This document shows, in pieces, positions 8,172 to 16,198 of a stretch of 64,000 bases of DNA. Below the pieces are notes generated by a model. The model was not told where the DNA came from. It did no database searches and was given only the letters and a program-made list of their open reading frames with translations. The DNA is from DASRBN01 sp035294305 (GTDB lineage Bacteria > Chloroflexota > Ktedonobacteria > Ktedonobacterales > Ktedonobacteraceae). Position 1 is the stretch's first letter. Each line of letters opens with the position of its first letter. Location of the stretch: contig DATGLD010000026.1 in the NCBI GenBank assembly GCA_035294305.1, positions 1-64,000 on the forward strand, given 5' to 3'. Position numbers and translations under genes: made by a program.

Positions 8172-10883
8172 TTACCCTCCCAGTTCTGCCCTGCGTTCCA
8201 GCAGTTTGCCGATACGCTCCTCCTGAACAGCGAGCCGTTCGCGCTCCTTTTCAACAACTTCTGGTTTTGCCCTCGTCACAAATGCCTCGTTTGCCAGCTT
8301 GCCGTGCAGTCGTGCAATCTCCTGCTGCGCCTGGACAATTTCCTTATCGAGCCGCTCCACTTCCTTGCCGATATCCAGCAGTCCTGCCAATGGTAGATAG
8401 ATCTCTACCGGACCGGCCAGTAGACTCATGGCCTGCTCAGGCTTCTGGTCAAGCTGCTCGAATAGCTGCGGCTTTTCGGTACGCGCCAGGAATTCGATCA
8501 GTGGGGCCTGCGCCCGCACCATTTCCAGGTAGCTCCCGGCAGCCATTAACACAGGCACGCGGCGCGCCGGCTCGACGTTCATCTGGCTGCGCGCGTCGCG
8601 GATGCGTGTAATCACCTCTTGCAACAGGCCAAAATCCTGCTCCATATCGTCATCGCTAGCCTCGGCATTGGCTTGCGGCCACGGCGCGACAATCAAAGCG
8701 GACGCCGGCCAACGGCTGGAATCCGGTTCGCAAATGCGATAGAGATACTGCCACACCTCTTCGGTCACGAACGGCATGTAGGGATGCAGCAGGCGGAGGC
8801 TCTGGTCGAGCACGGCGCGCAAGATGCCGGCGGTACCGCGGCGTGTCTCCTCGTCGCCCTGCAACTGGACTTTGGCGATTTCCACGTACCAGTCGCAGTA
8901 ATCCGACCAGAAGAACTCGTTGATCTGGCGGCCAGCCTCGCCCAGCTGGAAGTTCTCGATCAGCGCCGTCACTCGCCCGGTCAGCTTCGCCAGGCGACTG
9001 AGAATCCAGCGATCCGCCAGCGTCGTTGGCTGCACCACGCGAATATCCGGCACACCCCCGCCGATCTCCACCGTCGTCATCAGCACGAAGCGTGAGGCAT
9101 TCCAGATTTTGTTGGCAAAGTTGCGGTTGCCGACGATGCGTTCCGGCACCAGTTTCATATCGTTGCCCGGCGTGCTACTCGTGGCGAGCGTGAAGCGCAG
9201 CGCATCCGTGCCATACTGATCCATAACCTCGATGGGATCGATGACATTGTTCTTGGACTTGCTCATCTTCTCGCCTTTGGCGTCGCGCACCAGACCATGC
9301 AGGTAAATTGTATGGAACGGGATCAGGCCCATGAAATGGATGCCTGCCATTGCCATGCGCGCTACCCAGAAAAAGATGATGTCGTAGCCCGTCTCCATCA
9401 CCGATGTTGGATAATAGTGTTGCAAATCCGGGGTCGCATCCGGCCATCCCAGCGTGCTGAACGGCCACAGCCAGGAACTGAACCAGGTATCGAGCACATC
9501 CTCGTCCTGGTGAATGTTCGCGCTATCGCAGTGAGGACAGGTCGTTACGTCTTCGCGGCTGGCAATCATCTCGCCGCAATCGTCGCAATACCAGACGGGA
9601 ATGCGATGCCCCCACCAGAGCTGCCGTGAGATGCACCAGTCATGAATATTCTCCAGCCAGTCCATGTAGACCTTATTGAAGCGTTCGGGCACGATCTTCA
9701 TCTGGCCGTACTTTACCGCGCCCATGGCAGGCGTGGCCAGCGGTGTCATTTTCACAAACCACTGCTTTGAAATCAATGGCTCGATGACCGTATCGCAGCG
9801 CTGACAATGGCCCAGCGGCACTGTGTAGTCCTCAACTTTGAGCAGCAGTTCCAGCCGTTTCAGTTCTTCCACCAGGTTTTTACGCGCCTCGTAGCGGTCC
9901 TGTCCGGCATACGGGCCGGCCTCCCCGGTCATTTTCGCGTCGAAGCCGATCACCTGCACGCGCGGCAGGTTATGACGCATGCCGATCTCGAAGTCGGTCG
10001 GGTCATGCGCGGGCGTCACCTTGACAGCGCCCGTACCGAAGCTGGAATCCACAGCCTCGTCGGCAACGATCGGTATCTCGCGTCCGATTACCGGCAGTAT
10101 CGCCATACGCCCGATCAAATTTGCGTAGCGTGGGTCTTTGGGATTGACCGCCACAGCGGTATCGCCCAGGATGGTTTCCGGGCGCGTGGTGGCGACGCTG
10201 ATGTACTCAGTTGGCTCATTCTCGTGGCCGGGCTCCGGCTTCAATGGGTAGCGCACATAGGTTAATGTTCCCGGCGTATCGACGTGATTGACTTCAAGAT
10301 CGGAAAGCGCGCTCATATCATGTGGACACCAGTTAATGATGCGCTCGCCGCGATAAATCAATCCCTCTTCGTAGAGGCGCACAAACACTTCGCGGACTGC
10401 TCTTGATAACCCGTCGTCCAGCGTGAAACGCTCGCGGGACCAGTCACACGAAGCTCCTAGCCGGCGATGCTGGTCCTGGATACGACTCTTATACTTGTGG
10501 ACCCATTGCCAGACGCGCTCGATAAACGCCTCGCGGCCAACCTTGTGCCTGTCCGTGCCCTCTGAAGCCAGCAGGCGCTCCACGACCACTTGAGTCGCGA
10601 TTCCGGCGTGATCCTCGCCCGGCACCCATAGCGTGTCGTCGCCGGTCATGCGATGATAGCGAATCAGGATGTCCTCGATAGTCGCGGTAATTGCGTGCCC
10701 CAGGTGCAGCGCGCCCGTTACATTGGGCGGTGGCATGCTGATGACAAATGTCTTGCCCGTCGTCCCTGTCCGTGGCTTGAAGTAGCCGCCCTCTTCCCAG
10801 AAACGATACCATTTGCCCTCGACCTCCTGCGGCTCATATGCCTTTGGCAAAGATGCAACCAGTTCTCTCTCTTGTTCGATCAT
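8172..10883 (-). CDS. valS: valyl-tRNA synthetase (903 aa)
   Basis: This class I aminoacyl-tRNA synthetase charges tRNA-Val with valine in the cytoplasm. The N-terminus reads LPKAYEPQEVEGKWYRFWEE. The HIGH motif appears as NVTGALHLGHA (about residues 53-63) and the KMSKS loop as GEKMSKSKNN (about 538-547). An editing domain lies between them (TTRPETILGDTAVAV), with zinc-knuckle cysteines (CDDCGEMIASREDVTTCPHC). The C-terminus is the valine-type coiled coil (LDIGKEVERLDKEIVQAQQE). Length is normal for the family. The ribosome site is GGGGAGGGAAT. Expression is controlled by the T-box leader and the promoter directly upstream. Confidence 0.97.
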   Translation of the reverse strand: MIEQERELVASLPKAYEPQEVEGKWYRFWEEGGYFKPRTGTTGKTFVISMPPPNVTGALHLGHAITATIEDILIRYHRMTGDDTLWVPGEDHAGIATQVVVERLLASEGTDRHKVGREAFIERVWQWVHKYKSRIQDQHRRLGASCDWSRERFTLDDGLSRAVREVFVRLYEEGLIYRGERIINWCPHDMSALSDLEVNHVDTPGTLTYVRYPLKPEPGHENEPTEYISVATTRPETILGDTAVAVNPKDPRYANLIGRMAILPVIGREIPIVADEAVDSSFGTGAVKVTPAHDPTDFEIGMRHNLPRVQVIGFDAKMTGEAGPYAGQDRYEARKNLVEELKRLELLLKVEDYTVPLGHCQRCDTVIEPLISKQWFVKMTPLATPAMGAVKYGQMKIVPERFNKVYMDWLENIHDWCISRQLWWGHRIPVWYCDDCGEMIASREDVTTCPHCDSANIHQDEDVLDTWFSSWLWPFSTLGWPDATPDLQHYYPTSVMETGYDIIFFWVARMAMAGIHFMGLIPFHTIYLHGLVRDAKGEKMSKSKNNVIDPIEVMDQYGTDALRFTLATSSTPGNDMKLVPERIVGNRNFANKIWNASRFVLMTTVEIGGGVPDIRVVQPTTLADRWILSRLAKLTGRVTALIENFQLGEAGRQINEFFWSDYCDWYVEIAKVQLQGDEETRRGTAGILRAVLDQSLRLLHPYMPFVTEEVWQYLYRICEPDSSRWPASALIVAPWPQANAEASDDDMEQDFGLLQEVITRIRDARSQMNVEPARRVPVLMAAGSYLEMVRAQAPLIEFLARTEKPQLFEQLDQKPEQAMSLLAGPVEIYLPLAGLLDIGKEVERLDKEIVQAQQEIARLHGKLANEAFVTRAKPEVVEKERERLAVQEERIGKLLERRAELGG

Positions 10884-10921
10884 ATTCCCTCCCCGCGTGC
10901 AATGTATTCCCGGTTCTATAG

Positions 10922-10955
10922 AAAAGGCCCTTTCCCGTCAAGGACGAGAAAGGGC
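10922..10955 (-). terminator. T-box-controlled intrinsic terminator of valS
   Basis: On the minus strand GCCCTTTCTCGTC pairs with GACGGGAAAGGGC (13 bases, one G-U type mismatch) around a CTT loop, followed by CTTTTC. It lies just 3' of the T-box sequence and about 40 bases before the valS start. Confidence 0.85.
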
Positions 10956-11171
10956 TAAAATTGCTCGTGGTACCACCTTGTTTCAATCAATCACGAAGAT
11001 TGATTCTTGGGCTGTGCTGTAACGGGCACTTCCGTGAAACCCTGTTTGAGTCGGATTTCAGACTCCCAGGCGACCTTCGGCGTATTGCTCCGGGGAAGAT
11101 TCGCAGCCTGCATGATCTTCCTTCTCTGTGCGGAGAATAGATGCCTACTCCTCCTGCTCATCGTCACTTCT
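10922..11171 (-). promoter_or_regulatory. T-box riboswitch of valS with GUC specifier
   Basis: The valS leader carries the T-box AAGGTGGTACCACG at 10979-10966 (minus strand), which pairs with the free CCA end of uncharged tRNA. Stem I is recognisable: GACGATGA (K-turn strand) and GGAGTA (AGUA loop) on its 5' side, the distal hairpin GGAAGAT...ATCTTCC, and a return strand where CGGAG pairs with CTCCG and GCC with GGC. The specifier loop then reads GAAGGTCG, placing GTC (11074-11072), a valine codon, opposite the AGUA loop, with CCTG pairing CAGG below it. The terminator at 10922-10955 competes with the antiterminator. Uncharged tRNA-Val should therefore raise valS expression. The fold was built by eye. 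Confidence 0.9.
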
Positions 11172-11195
11172 AGCGGTCTTTTGTTTGCTGGCTAT

Positions 11196-11224
11196 AGTTT
11201 ATCGGCTATGCGACAGGATGTCAA
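11196..11224 (-). promoter_or_regulatory. valS promoter inside the end of the Uma2 gene
   Basis: On the minus strand TTGACA (11224-11219), a 17-base spacer and TAAACT (11201-11196) form a good sigma-70 promoter. The -35 box lies within the last codons of the upstream Uma2 gene and the -10 box overlaps its stop codon. Transcription would begin near 11189, just before the T-box stem I. Confidence 0.75.
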
Positions 11225-11999
11225 GCGGCATACAGGACTGCCGCAGGGCGAGGGAAAATACCTGTAGGGACAGCGGCTCCTCATAGTAGCGGTCAGGATC
11301 GATGCCAAGCTCGCGTAACTTTTCGGCAAGCACCTTCGCGCGGTAAGCTTCCTGTTCAGCCCATGCTACTGCATCTTGACGCGCCTGCATTTCCACTTCT
11401 TTCTCTGTGGGTCGGCGGCGCATCAAGCGATCATAGAGGCACAGGTACTTACCATCAGGCTTGAGCCAGCTATTGAGCTGCGGACTCCACAGGCGCCCAT
11501 CTATCTCAGGAGAGACGCGCTGCATCCGTCCTGTGGCGGCATCGTAATGCCAACCAAACAGGCGCTGTCCCTTGCGACGGCTGAGCGGCAAGGGCGGTTC
11601 AAATGGGTCGAAAGCGTAATACTCTAGCACGCCAATCTGGGCATAGACGGCGGGCTTCTCTTCCCGGTCACGTTTCCAGGTCTTGTCGGATGCTACTTCA
11701 AAAACCACCTGGGGCGCAGGTCCGGTCACCCCGATGCGCCAGCTAATCTCCTCGCGATACGGAACTCCCTTGATAACCGCCACATCCGGCACAATGGGAT
11801 ATTCATTTTCGTCATCGGTCACATAGAAGTTGAGGTTGACATAGACCGCACACGGTTGCTCATGAAAGAGCCATTTGAGAACTTCCTCGAGGTGTACGGC
11901 CGCGGCATGATGTTGGGTTGCCTCCCCCATCAGGTCCTCCTCGGTGGGATGGCTATCATAGTAGTAAGAAATCGTTTTCTCGCTGCTGCGCTCGCTCAT
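11199..11999 (-). CDS. Uma2-family (DUF820) putative endonuclease (266 aa)
   Basis: The protein carries the Uma2 core of the PD-(D/E)xK nuclease fold: YPIVPDVAVIKGV (about residues 67-79), then PQVVFEVASDKTWKRDREEK (about 96-115) with catalytic-type D, E and K residues, then YAQIGVLEYYAFDP. A C-terminal tail of about 100 residues follows. The cellular role of Uma2 proteins is not settled, although they are abundant in Chloroflexota and Cyanobacteria. The start is the ATG at 11999 behind GAGGAGGAG; its A is also the last base of the HAD stop codon (TGATG), so translation is probably coupled. Close to the C-terminus the DNA contains CTGTCCCTACAG, a half-copy of the window's palindromic repeat. 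Confidence 0.85.
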   Translation of the reverse strand: MSERSSEKTISYYYDSHPTEEDLMGEATQHHAAAVHLEEVLKWLFHEQPCAVYVNLNFYVTDDENEYPIVPDVAVIKGVPYREEISWRIGVTGPAPQVVFEVASDKTWKRDREEKPAVYAQIGVLEYYAFDPFEPPLPLSRRKGQRLFGWHYDAATGRMQRVSPEIDGRLWSPQLNSWLKPDGKYLCLYDRLMRRRPTEKEVEMQARQDAVAWAEQEAYRAKVLAEKLRELGIDPDRYYEEPLSLQVFSLALRQSCMPLDILSHSR

Positions 12000-12784
12000 C
12001 ACTCCTCCTCTTTTTGCAGCATATCGGCCAGGTCCTCGTATACATGATCCGGCTTCAGCGAAGACTTCTCCAGGTCTTTGCGCGAACTGGTGCCTGATAG
12101 AACGAGAATCGTATGCGCCTGGGCGTTATGCCCGGCCTGAATATCAACTGAGAGGGTATCGCCGAGCATAACCGTTTCATCTGGCCGGCTTCCCAGCGTA
12201 TGCATGGCCTCCAGGAGCAAGCGTGGTTCTGGTTTGCCCACGACTTCGGGCGTTACGCCGCTGCTAACTTCGATCGAGGCTGTCAGGGCGCCGCAGCCGG
12301 GGATGAAGCCGCCGGCAATGGGCAGCACGGGGTCGCGATTGATGGTGACAAAGAGCGCGCCTGCGCGAACGGCATTAGCCGCGTGCGTCATCTTTGTGTA
12401 GTCGAAGCCGCGGTCGAGTCCCACCAGGATCGCGTCTGCTTTCTGCGCGTCCAGGCTGGCTACTACCAGACCCTGCGCTTCTACCAGTTGCATCAGGGCC
12501 GGCTCGCCGACGACATAGACGGTGCCGTGGGGAAAACGGCGCGCGATATACTGTACCGCCGCCTGGCCCGCCGTCAGCAGGTGCGCGTTATCAGTGGCGA
12601 TGCCCAAGTGCGCGAGTTTTGCCAGTATCTGCGCGGTGGTCGCAAAGGAGTTATTGGTCAGAAAGAGGTATTTGTGGTGATTGGCTTCGAGCCACTGGAC
12701 GAATGCTTTCGCCCCCGGCAGCAGTTCGTTGCCGCGGTAGATGACCCCGTCCAGGTCGATCAGGTAGGTGGTATATGGTAGCAT
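11999..12784 (-). CDS. HAD-superfamily NagD/PGP-like phosphatase (261 aa)
   Basis: The HAD motifs are in order: motif I YLIDLDGVIYRG, motif II FLTNNS, and motif IV VMLGDTLSVDIQAGHNA. The C2-type cap between them (GLDRGFDYTKMTHAANAVR, DPVLPIAGGFIPGCGAL) is that of the NagD / p-nitrophenyl phosphatase / phosphoglycolate phosphatase group. It probably removes phosphate from a small sugar or glycolate phosphate in the cytoplasm; the substrate is unknown. I chose the ATG at 12784 because CCAGGAAAATT precedes it. An ATG at 12805 overlaps the dnaA stop as ATGA and would add seven residues, but has no ribosome site. It lies between dnaA and the Uma2 gene in one unit. Confidence 0.88.
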   Translation of the reverse strand: MLPYTTYLIDLDGVIYRGNELLPGAKAFVQWLEANHHKYLFLTNNSFATTAQILAKLAHLGIATDNAHLLTAGQAAVQYIARRFPHGTVYVVGEPALMQLVEAQGLVVASLDAQKADAILVGLDRGFDYTKMTHAANAVRAGALFVTINRDPVLPIAGGFIPGCGALTASIEVSSGVTPEVVGKPEPRLLLEAMHTLGSRPDETVMLGDTLSVDIQAGHNAQAHTILVLSGTSSRKDLEKSSLKPDHVYEDLADMLQKEEE

Positions 12785-12801
12785 AATTTTCCTGGTAACC
12801 C

Positions 12802-14436
12802 TCATTCGCGCATCAGTTGTTCACGAATGGCTACGATTTCGCGCCGCAGCGTGGGATGAATGTTCAAAGCGCGCTCGATCTTTTCACAGGCGTGCAGAAC
12901 TGTGCTGTGATCGCGCCCGCCGAAGAGTTGTCCGATTTCCAGCAAGGATGCCTGCGTCTCCTGGCGTATCAGGTACATGGCGACCTGGCGCGGCATCACG
13001 ATGTGCTTGTCGCGTTGTTTGCCGCACATGTCTTCTAGCGTAATATGATAGTACTCGGCGACGGCCTGCGCGATCTGCTTGCTGGTCAGACGCACCTCCC
13101 TGCTATCCTGCACGAGCGATGACATGGCAGCGCGCGCCATATCCATGGTCAGTTCGGCCTGGTGCAACTGCTGGTAGGCCATCAGGCGATTCAGGCAGCC
13201 TTCGAGTTCGCGGATATTTGTTTGTACGCGCCCGGCAATATAGGCAATGATGTCGTCCGGTACGCGATAGCGCAAGAGGTCGGCTTTAACACGCAGGATG
13301 GCCATGCGTGTTTCGAGATCGGGCGGCTGGATATCTGCGATCAATCCCCATTCGAAACGCGAGCGCAGGCGCTCTTCCAGGCTCACAATCGCCTTAGGCG
13401 GGCGGTCGCTGCAAATTACGATCTGCTTGCTCATCTCGTACAGGCTGTTGAAGGTATGAAAGAATTCTTCCTCTGTGGACTCTTTGCCGGCGATAAATTG
13501 AATGTCATCGACGAGCAGGATATCAACGGAGCGATACTTGGCGCGAAACTCCTCGGTGGTGCGATAGCGAATGGCATTGATAATTTCATTGGTGAATTGT
13601 TCAGATGAGACATACAGCACGGCCAGCCCAGTTTGCACTCCCTGGTGGCCGATGGCGTGCAGCAGGTGCGTCTTTCCAAGCCCCACACCTCCATAGAGGA
13701 AGAGCGGGTTATACGATTCGCCGGGCGCCTCCGCGACGGCCAGGGAAGCGGCATGCGCCAGCCGGTTGCTATTGCCGACGATGAAGGCATCGAAGGTATA
13801 GCGGGGATTGAGGCGGTTGTGCATCAAGATATTGGCGCGCTGCTCATTGTCCCATTCCTCGGTGAGGTGATCGCTCTCATCAAAATCGGAGTAATTGACG
13901 TAATTGCTGTCATTGGCGTAGGCGCCATATCCGTATGGGGAAGCAGGGCGCCTATCAACAACGGGACGTGGAGGATGCGCATCCATCCCCTCATGGCCCT
14001 CCATCTCATAGACATAATCACCTGTTTGCCGCTGCATCGAGGGCGCATAACGACTGCCTGCGCTCCTGCTGCCCGGCAATTCGTGACCAGGAGGCGTATG
14101 AGTTTCACTCACCTGGCGTGCCACATGTGTATCATGAGCCTCATCCTGCTGGGTAACCGTGATTACGACCGACTGGCCGGTAATATCCGCCAGTATATCT
14201 TCAACAGTACGCCGCCAGCGCGTGATAATCACGTCGCGTGCCAGGGTGCCCGGCACGGCGAGCGTGAAATACAGCACTTCATCCTGGGCAGGCAGAAAGA
14301 CAGCATCGATATCATCCGCACCTATGGTCGCATTATTCATCAGATAAGCAGATTGGAGCCAGGTCTTACATACATTATCAATCGGTGTCGTTTCGAGTCG
14401 TTCAAGCGTTGCCCGCCAGATAGCTGCTGCGTTCAT
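12802..14436 (-). CDS. dnaA: chromosomal replication initiator protein DnaA (544 aa)
   Basis: All four domains are visible. Domain I (about residues 1-100) is the helicase-loading module. A long low-complexity domain II (about 100-205) is rich in Tyr, Asn, Asp and His. Domain III is AAA+, with Walker A LYGGVGLGKTHLLHAIG (about 248-264), Walker B ILLVDDIQFIAG, and the arginine-finger region EERLRSRFEWGLIADIQPPD. Domain IV carries the DNA-binding signature GRDHSTVLHACEKIE (about 505-519). Length is long for DnaA because of the extended linker. The neighbours are not dnaN, rpmH or recF but a HAD phosphatase (overlapping) and ridA upstream. I see no cluster of TTATCCACA boxes nearby, so the origin is probably elsewhere or uses diverged boxes. 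Confidence 0.95.
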   Translation of the reverse strand: MNAAAIWRATLERLETTPIDNVCKTWLQSAYLMNNATIGADDIDAVFLPAQDEVLYFTLAVPGTLARDVIITRWRRTVEDILADITGQSVVITVTQQDEAHDTHVARQVSETHTPPGHELPGSRSAGSRYAPSMQRQTGDYVYEMEGHEGMDAHPPRPVVDRRPASPYGYGAYANDSNYVNYSDFDESDHLTEEWDNEQRANILMHNRLNPRYTFDAFIVGNSNRLAHAASLAVAEAPGESYNPLFLYGGVGLGKTHLLHAIGHQGVQTGLAVLYVSSEQFTNEIINAIRYRTTEEFRAKYRSVDILLVDDIQFIAGKESTEEEFFHTFNSLYEMSKQIVICSDRPPKAIVSLEERLRSRFEWGLIADIQPPDLETRMAILRVKADLLRYRVPDDIIAYIAGRVQTNIRELEGCLNRLMAYQQLHQAELTMDMARAAMSSLVQDSREVRLTSKQIAQAVAEYYHITLEDMCGKQRDKHIVMPRQVAMYLIRQETQASLLEIGQLFGGRDHSTVLHACEKIERALNIHPTLRREIVAIREQLMRE

Positions 14437-14466
14437 TTTTCATTCTCCATCCTTCAGGGTGGGGTG

Positions 14467-14544
14467 TAGGGGCTAGAGTGGTCGCGCCCCTCGTGGGCCA
14501 CTTGCCCCAACTCCACCATGGGAGCGCGACCACTCTAGCCCCTA
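14467..14544. repeat. perfect 21-bp inverted repeat between ridA and dnaA
   Basis: Arms 14467-14487 (TAGGGGCTAGAGTGGTCGCGC) and 14524-14544 are perfect inverted copies around a 36-base loop. The right arm contains the ridA stop codon (14544-14542, minus strand). The outer end (TG)TAGGGGC matches the other palindromic repeats in this window. It may also act as an attenuating hairpin between ridA and dnaA; no U-tract follows it. Confidence 0.8.
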
Positions 14545-14925
14545 GACGGCGAGCGCAATACATTCAATTTCGACACGCGCTTTGCGGGGCAGTTCGGCAA
14601 CCGCTACTGTCGAACGTGCGGGCGCCACGCCCTCGAAATAGCTGGCATAGACTGCATTCATAGCCTGGAAGTCACTCATCTGCGTAAGAAAAACGGTCGT
14701 CTTTATGACGCTGGAGAGTGACGATCCAGCGCTATTCAACACGGCCTGCAGGTTTTGCAGGACGCGATGCGTCTGCGCTGCGATATCTTCGCCCACCAGC
14801 TCTCCGGTGGCCGGATCAAGCGCAATCTGGCCGGACGTATAAATAAGATCTCCGCAACGAATGGCCTGATTGTATGGACCAATCGCTGCCGGAGCCGAAG
14901 TGGTATGAATCGCTGTACGTTCCAT
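14542..14925 (-). CDS. ridA: RidA/YjgF/UK114-family enamine/imine deaminase (127 aa)
   Basis: This protein hydrolyses reactive enamine/imine intermediates released by PLP enzymes such as threonine dehydratase. The family signatures are visible: IGPYNQAIRCGDLIYTSGQI near the start (about 17-36), LNSAGSSLSSVIKTTVFLTQ, and the C-terminal PARSTVAVAELPRKARVEIE with the arginine that binds the substrate carboxylate and the closing glutamate. Length is normal for the family. It lies upstream of dnaA on the same strand. Its stop codon lies in the arm of a 21-bp inverted repeat, so the last residues may have been shaped by that repeat. Confidence 0.92.
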   Translation of the reverse strand: MERTAIHTTSAPAAIGPYNQAIRCGDLIYTSGQIALDPATGELVGEDIAAQTHRVLQNLQAVLNSAGSSLSSVIKTTVFLTQMSDFQAMNAVYASYFEGVAPARSTVAVAELPRKARVEIECIALAV

Positions 14926-14945
14926 AGATGCTATCCCTCATGCAT

Positions 14946-14972
14946 CGGGCGACCACAAGGGATCGCCCCTAC
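14946..14972. repeat. palindromic repeat, GGGCGACCACAAGGG subtype
   Basis: CGGGCGACCACAAGGGATCG followed by CCCCTAC is a short palindrome (GGGCGA...TCGCCC). Near-identical copies occur at 45617-45640 and, in coding sequence, at 59831-59856. Read on the minus strand it starts TGTAGGGGCGA, sharing the outer end of the other repeats here. The rest of the gap 14926-15118 shows nothing else. Confidence 0.75.
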
Positions 14973-15118
14973 AATATGTATTGAACTCTCCGCGCCTGGG
15001 CGGCCGCAAGCCCCGCAGAGCGCGATAATATTGCTAAACAAAATAAGCAAGTCATCCCGCGAAAGCCGGTGAATCAGCTTCTTGCCGGGCTATTTTGTTC
15101 AACTGCATCATCAGGTCC

Positions 15119-16066
15119 CTACAGGGACCGCGCTCCACCGGGAGGCAGAAAGTTGCGCGGCATAAACTGGGGGGCCGGAGTCGTCGAACTGGCGCGCGCG
15201 TATAATTCTTTCGCGCAATAGCGCAGCGCTTGCTGCATTTCGGCGGCAGAGAGAAAACGATTCTCCGGCTCTTTTTCCAGGGCCTTCATCACGATCTGCT
15301 CGAGTGCGGGTGGCACATTGGCGTTGAACTGGTGCAGCGATGGCGGATTGGTCGAGGCATGCTGCATCGCTATCGATACAGCGGTTGGCCCGACAAAAGG
15401 AGGGCGCCCGGCCAGCATTTCAAACATCACCACACCTAACGAATAAAGATCAGAAGAGGCGGTCAGCGTTTCTCCTCTGGCCTGTTCTGGCGAAAGATAG
15501 TCCGCCGTTCCCAGCACGATGCCACTATTGGTCAGGCCGGCATCCTCGGCGACACGCACGATGCCAAAATCGGTGAGCTTGACGAGCAGGGCGTTGGCTC
15601 CTGTTCCAGCGTTTGCTGGTGCGCCATTTGTTACCAGCATGATATTCTGGGGTTTAATATCACGGTGGATAAAGCGTCGCTCATGGGCCACCTGCAGCAC
15701 AGCGCAAACCTGGGCCGCGATCTCCAACGTCTCGTGCGCCAGCAGGTGGCGGCGCTGTCCGATCAATTGCTTGAGGGTGGGGCCGTGGATATATTCCATT
15801 ACCAGAAAATACTGTCCGAACTCCTCTACGAAATCGTAGATGGTGACGGCATTGGGATGAGCAAGGGCTGCAGCCGCGCGCGCTTCACGCCGGAAACGTT
15901 CAACGGCTCGCGAGTCGTTCTTGTCCAGTGACCGCAAGATTTTGATAGCAACCAGGCGCTCTACACGGTGATCCCAGGTTTTGAAAACGCTGGCCATACC
16001 ACCGGTGGCAATATGTTCACGAATCTCGTATCGTCCCGCAATTAATGCGCCCTCAAATTGACTCAC
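15119..16066 (-). CDS. soluble eukaryotic-type Ser/Thr protein kinase (315 aa)
   Basis: A full Hanks-type kinase domain fills residues about 11-275. It has a Gly loop (IATGGMASVFKTW), the ATP lysine in VAIKIL, catalytic loop FIHRDIKPQNIML (about 138-150), KLTDFGIVR magnesium loop, the activation segment with GTADYLSPEQARG, and DLYSLGVVMFEML. A tail of about 40 residues follows with no membrane span and no PASTA repeats, so unlike typical PknB it should be cytoplasmic. It is next to a PD40 lipoprotein and an LCP protein on the same strand, suggesting but not proving a link with envelope growth. Confidence 0.93.
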   Translation of the reverse strand: MSQFEGALIAGRYEIREHIATGGMASVFKTWDHRVERLVAIKILRSLDKNDSRAVERFRREARAAAALAHPNAVTIYDFVEEFGQYFLVMEYIHGPTLKQLIGQRRHLLAHETLEIAAQVCAVLQVAHERRFIHRDIKPQNIMLVTNGAPANAGTGANALLVKLTDFGIVRVAEDAGLTNSGIVLGTADYLSPEQARGETLTASSDLYSLGVVMFEMLAGRPPFVGPTAVSIAMQHASTNPPSLHQFNANVPPALEQIVMKALEKEPENRFLSAAEMQQALRYCAKELYARASSTTPAPQFMPRNFLPPGGARSL

Positions 16067-16198
16067 TGTCGTACCTCAACCGTTGTGAAATTCGGCCCCA
16101 CCTGGGGCGCGATCGACCTGGCCTCTATGCCTCACCTATCCCAAGGTATTTTCCGGTCAAATTCGTGTATACAGAGTACCAGTATATCATTTAACGGT

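Noticed and set aside
8172..10958. Several plus-strand frames of 80-160 codons
   Set aside because: All are antisense to valS and show no ribosome site or protein family.
14437..15118. Possible replication origin next to dnaA
   Set aside because: I found no cluster of TTATCCACA-like boxes and no AT-rich unwinding region, only palindromic repeats.
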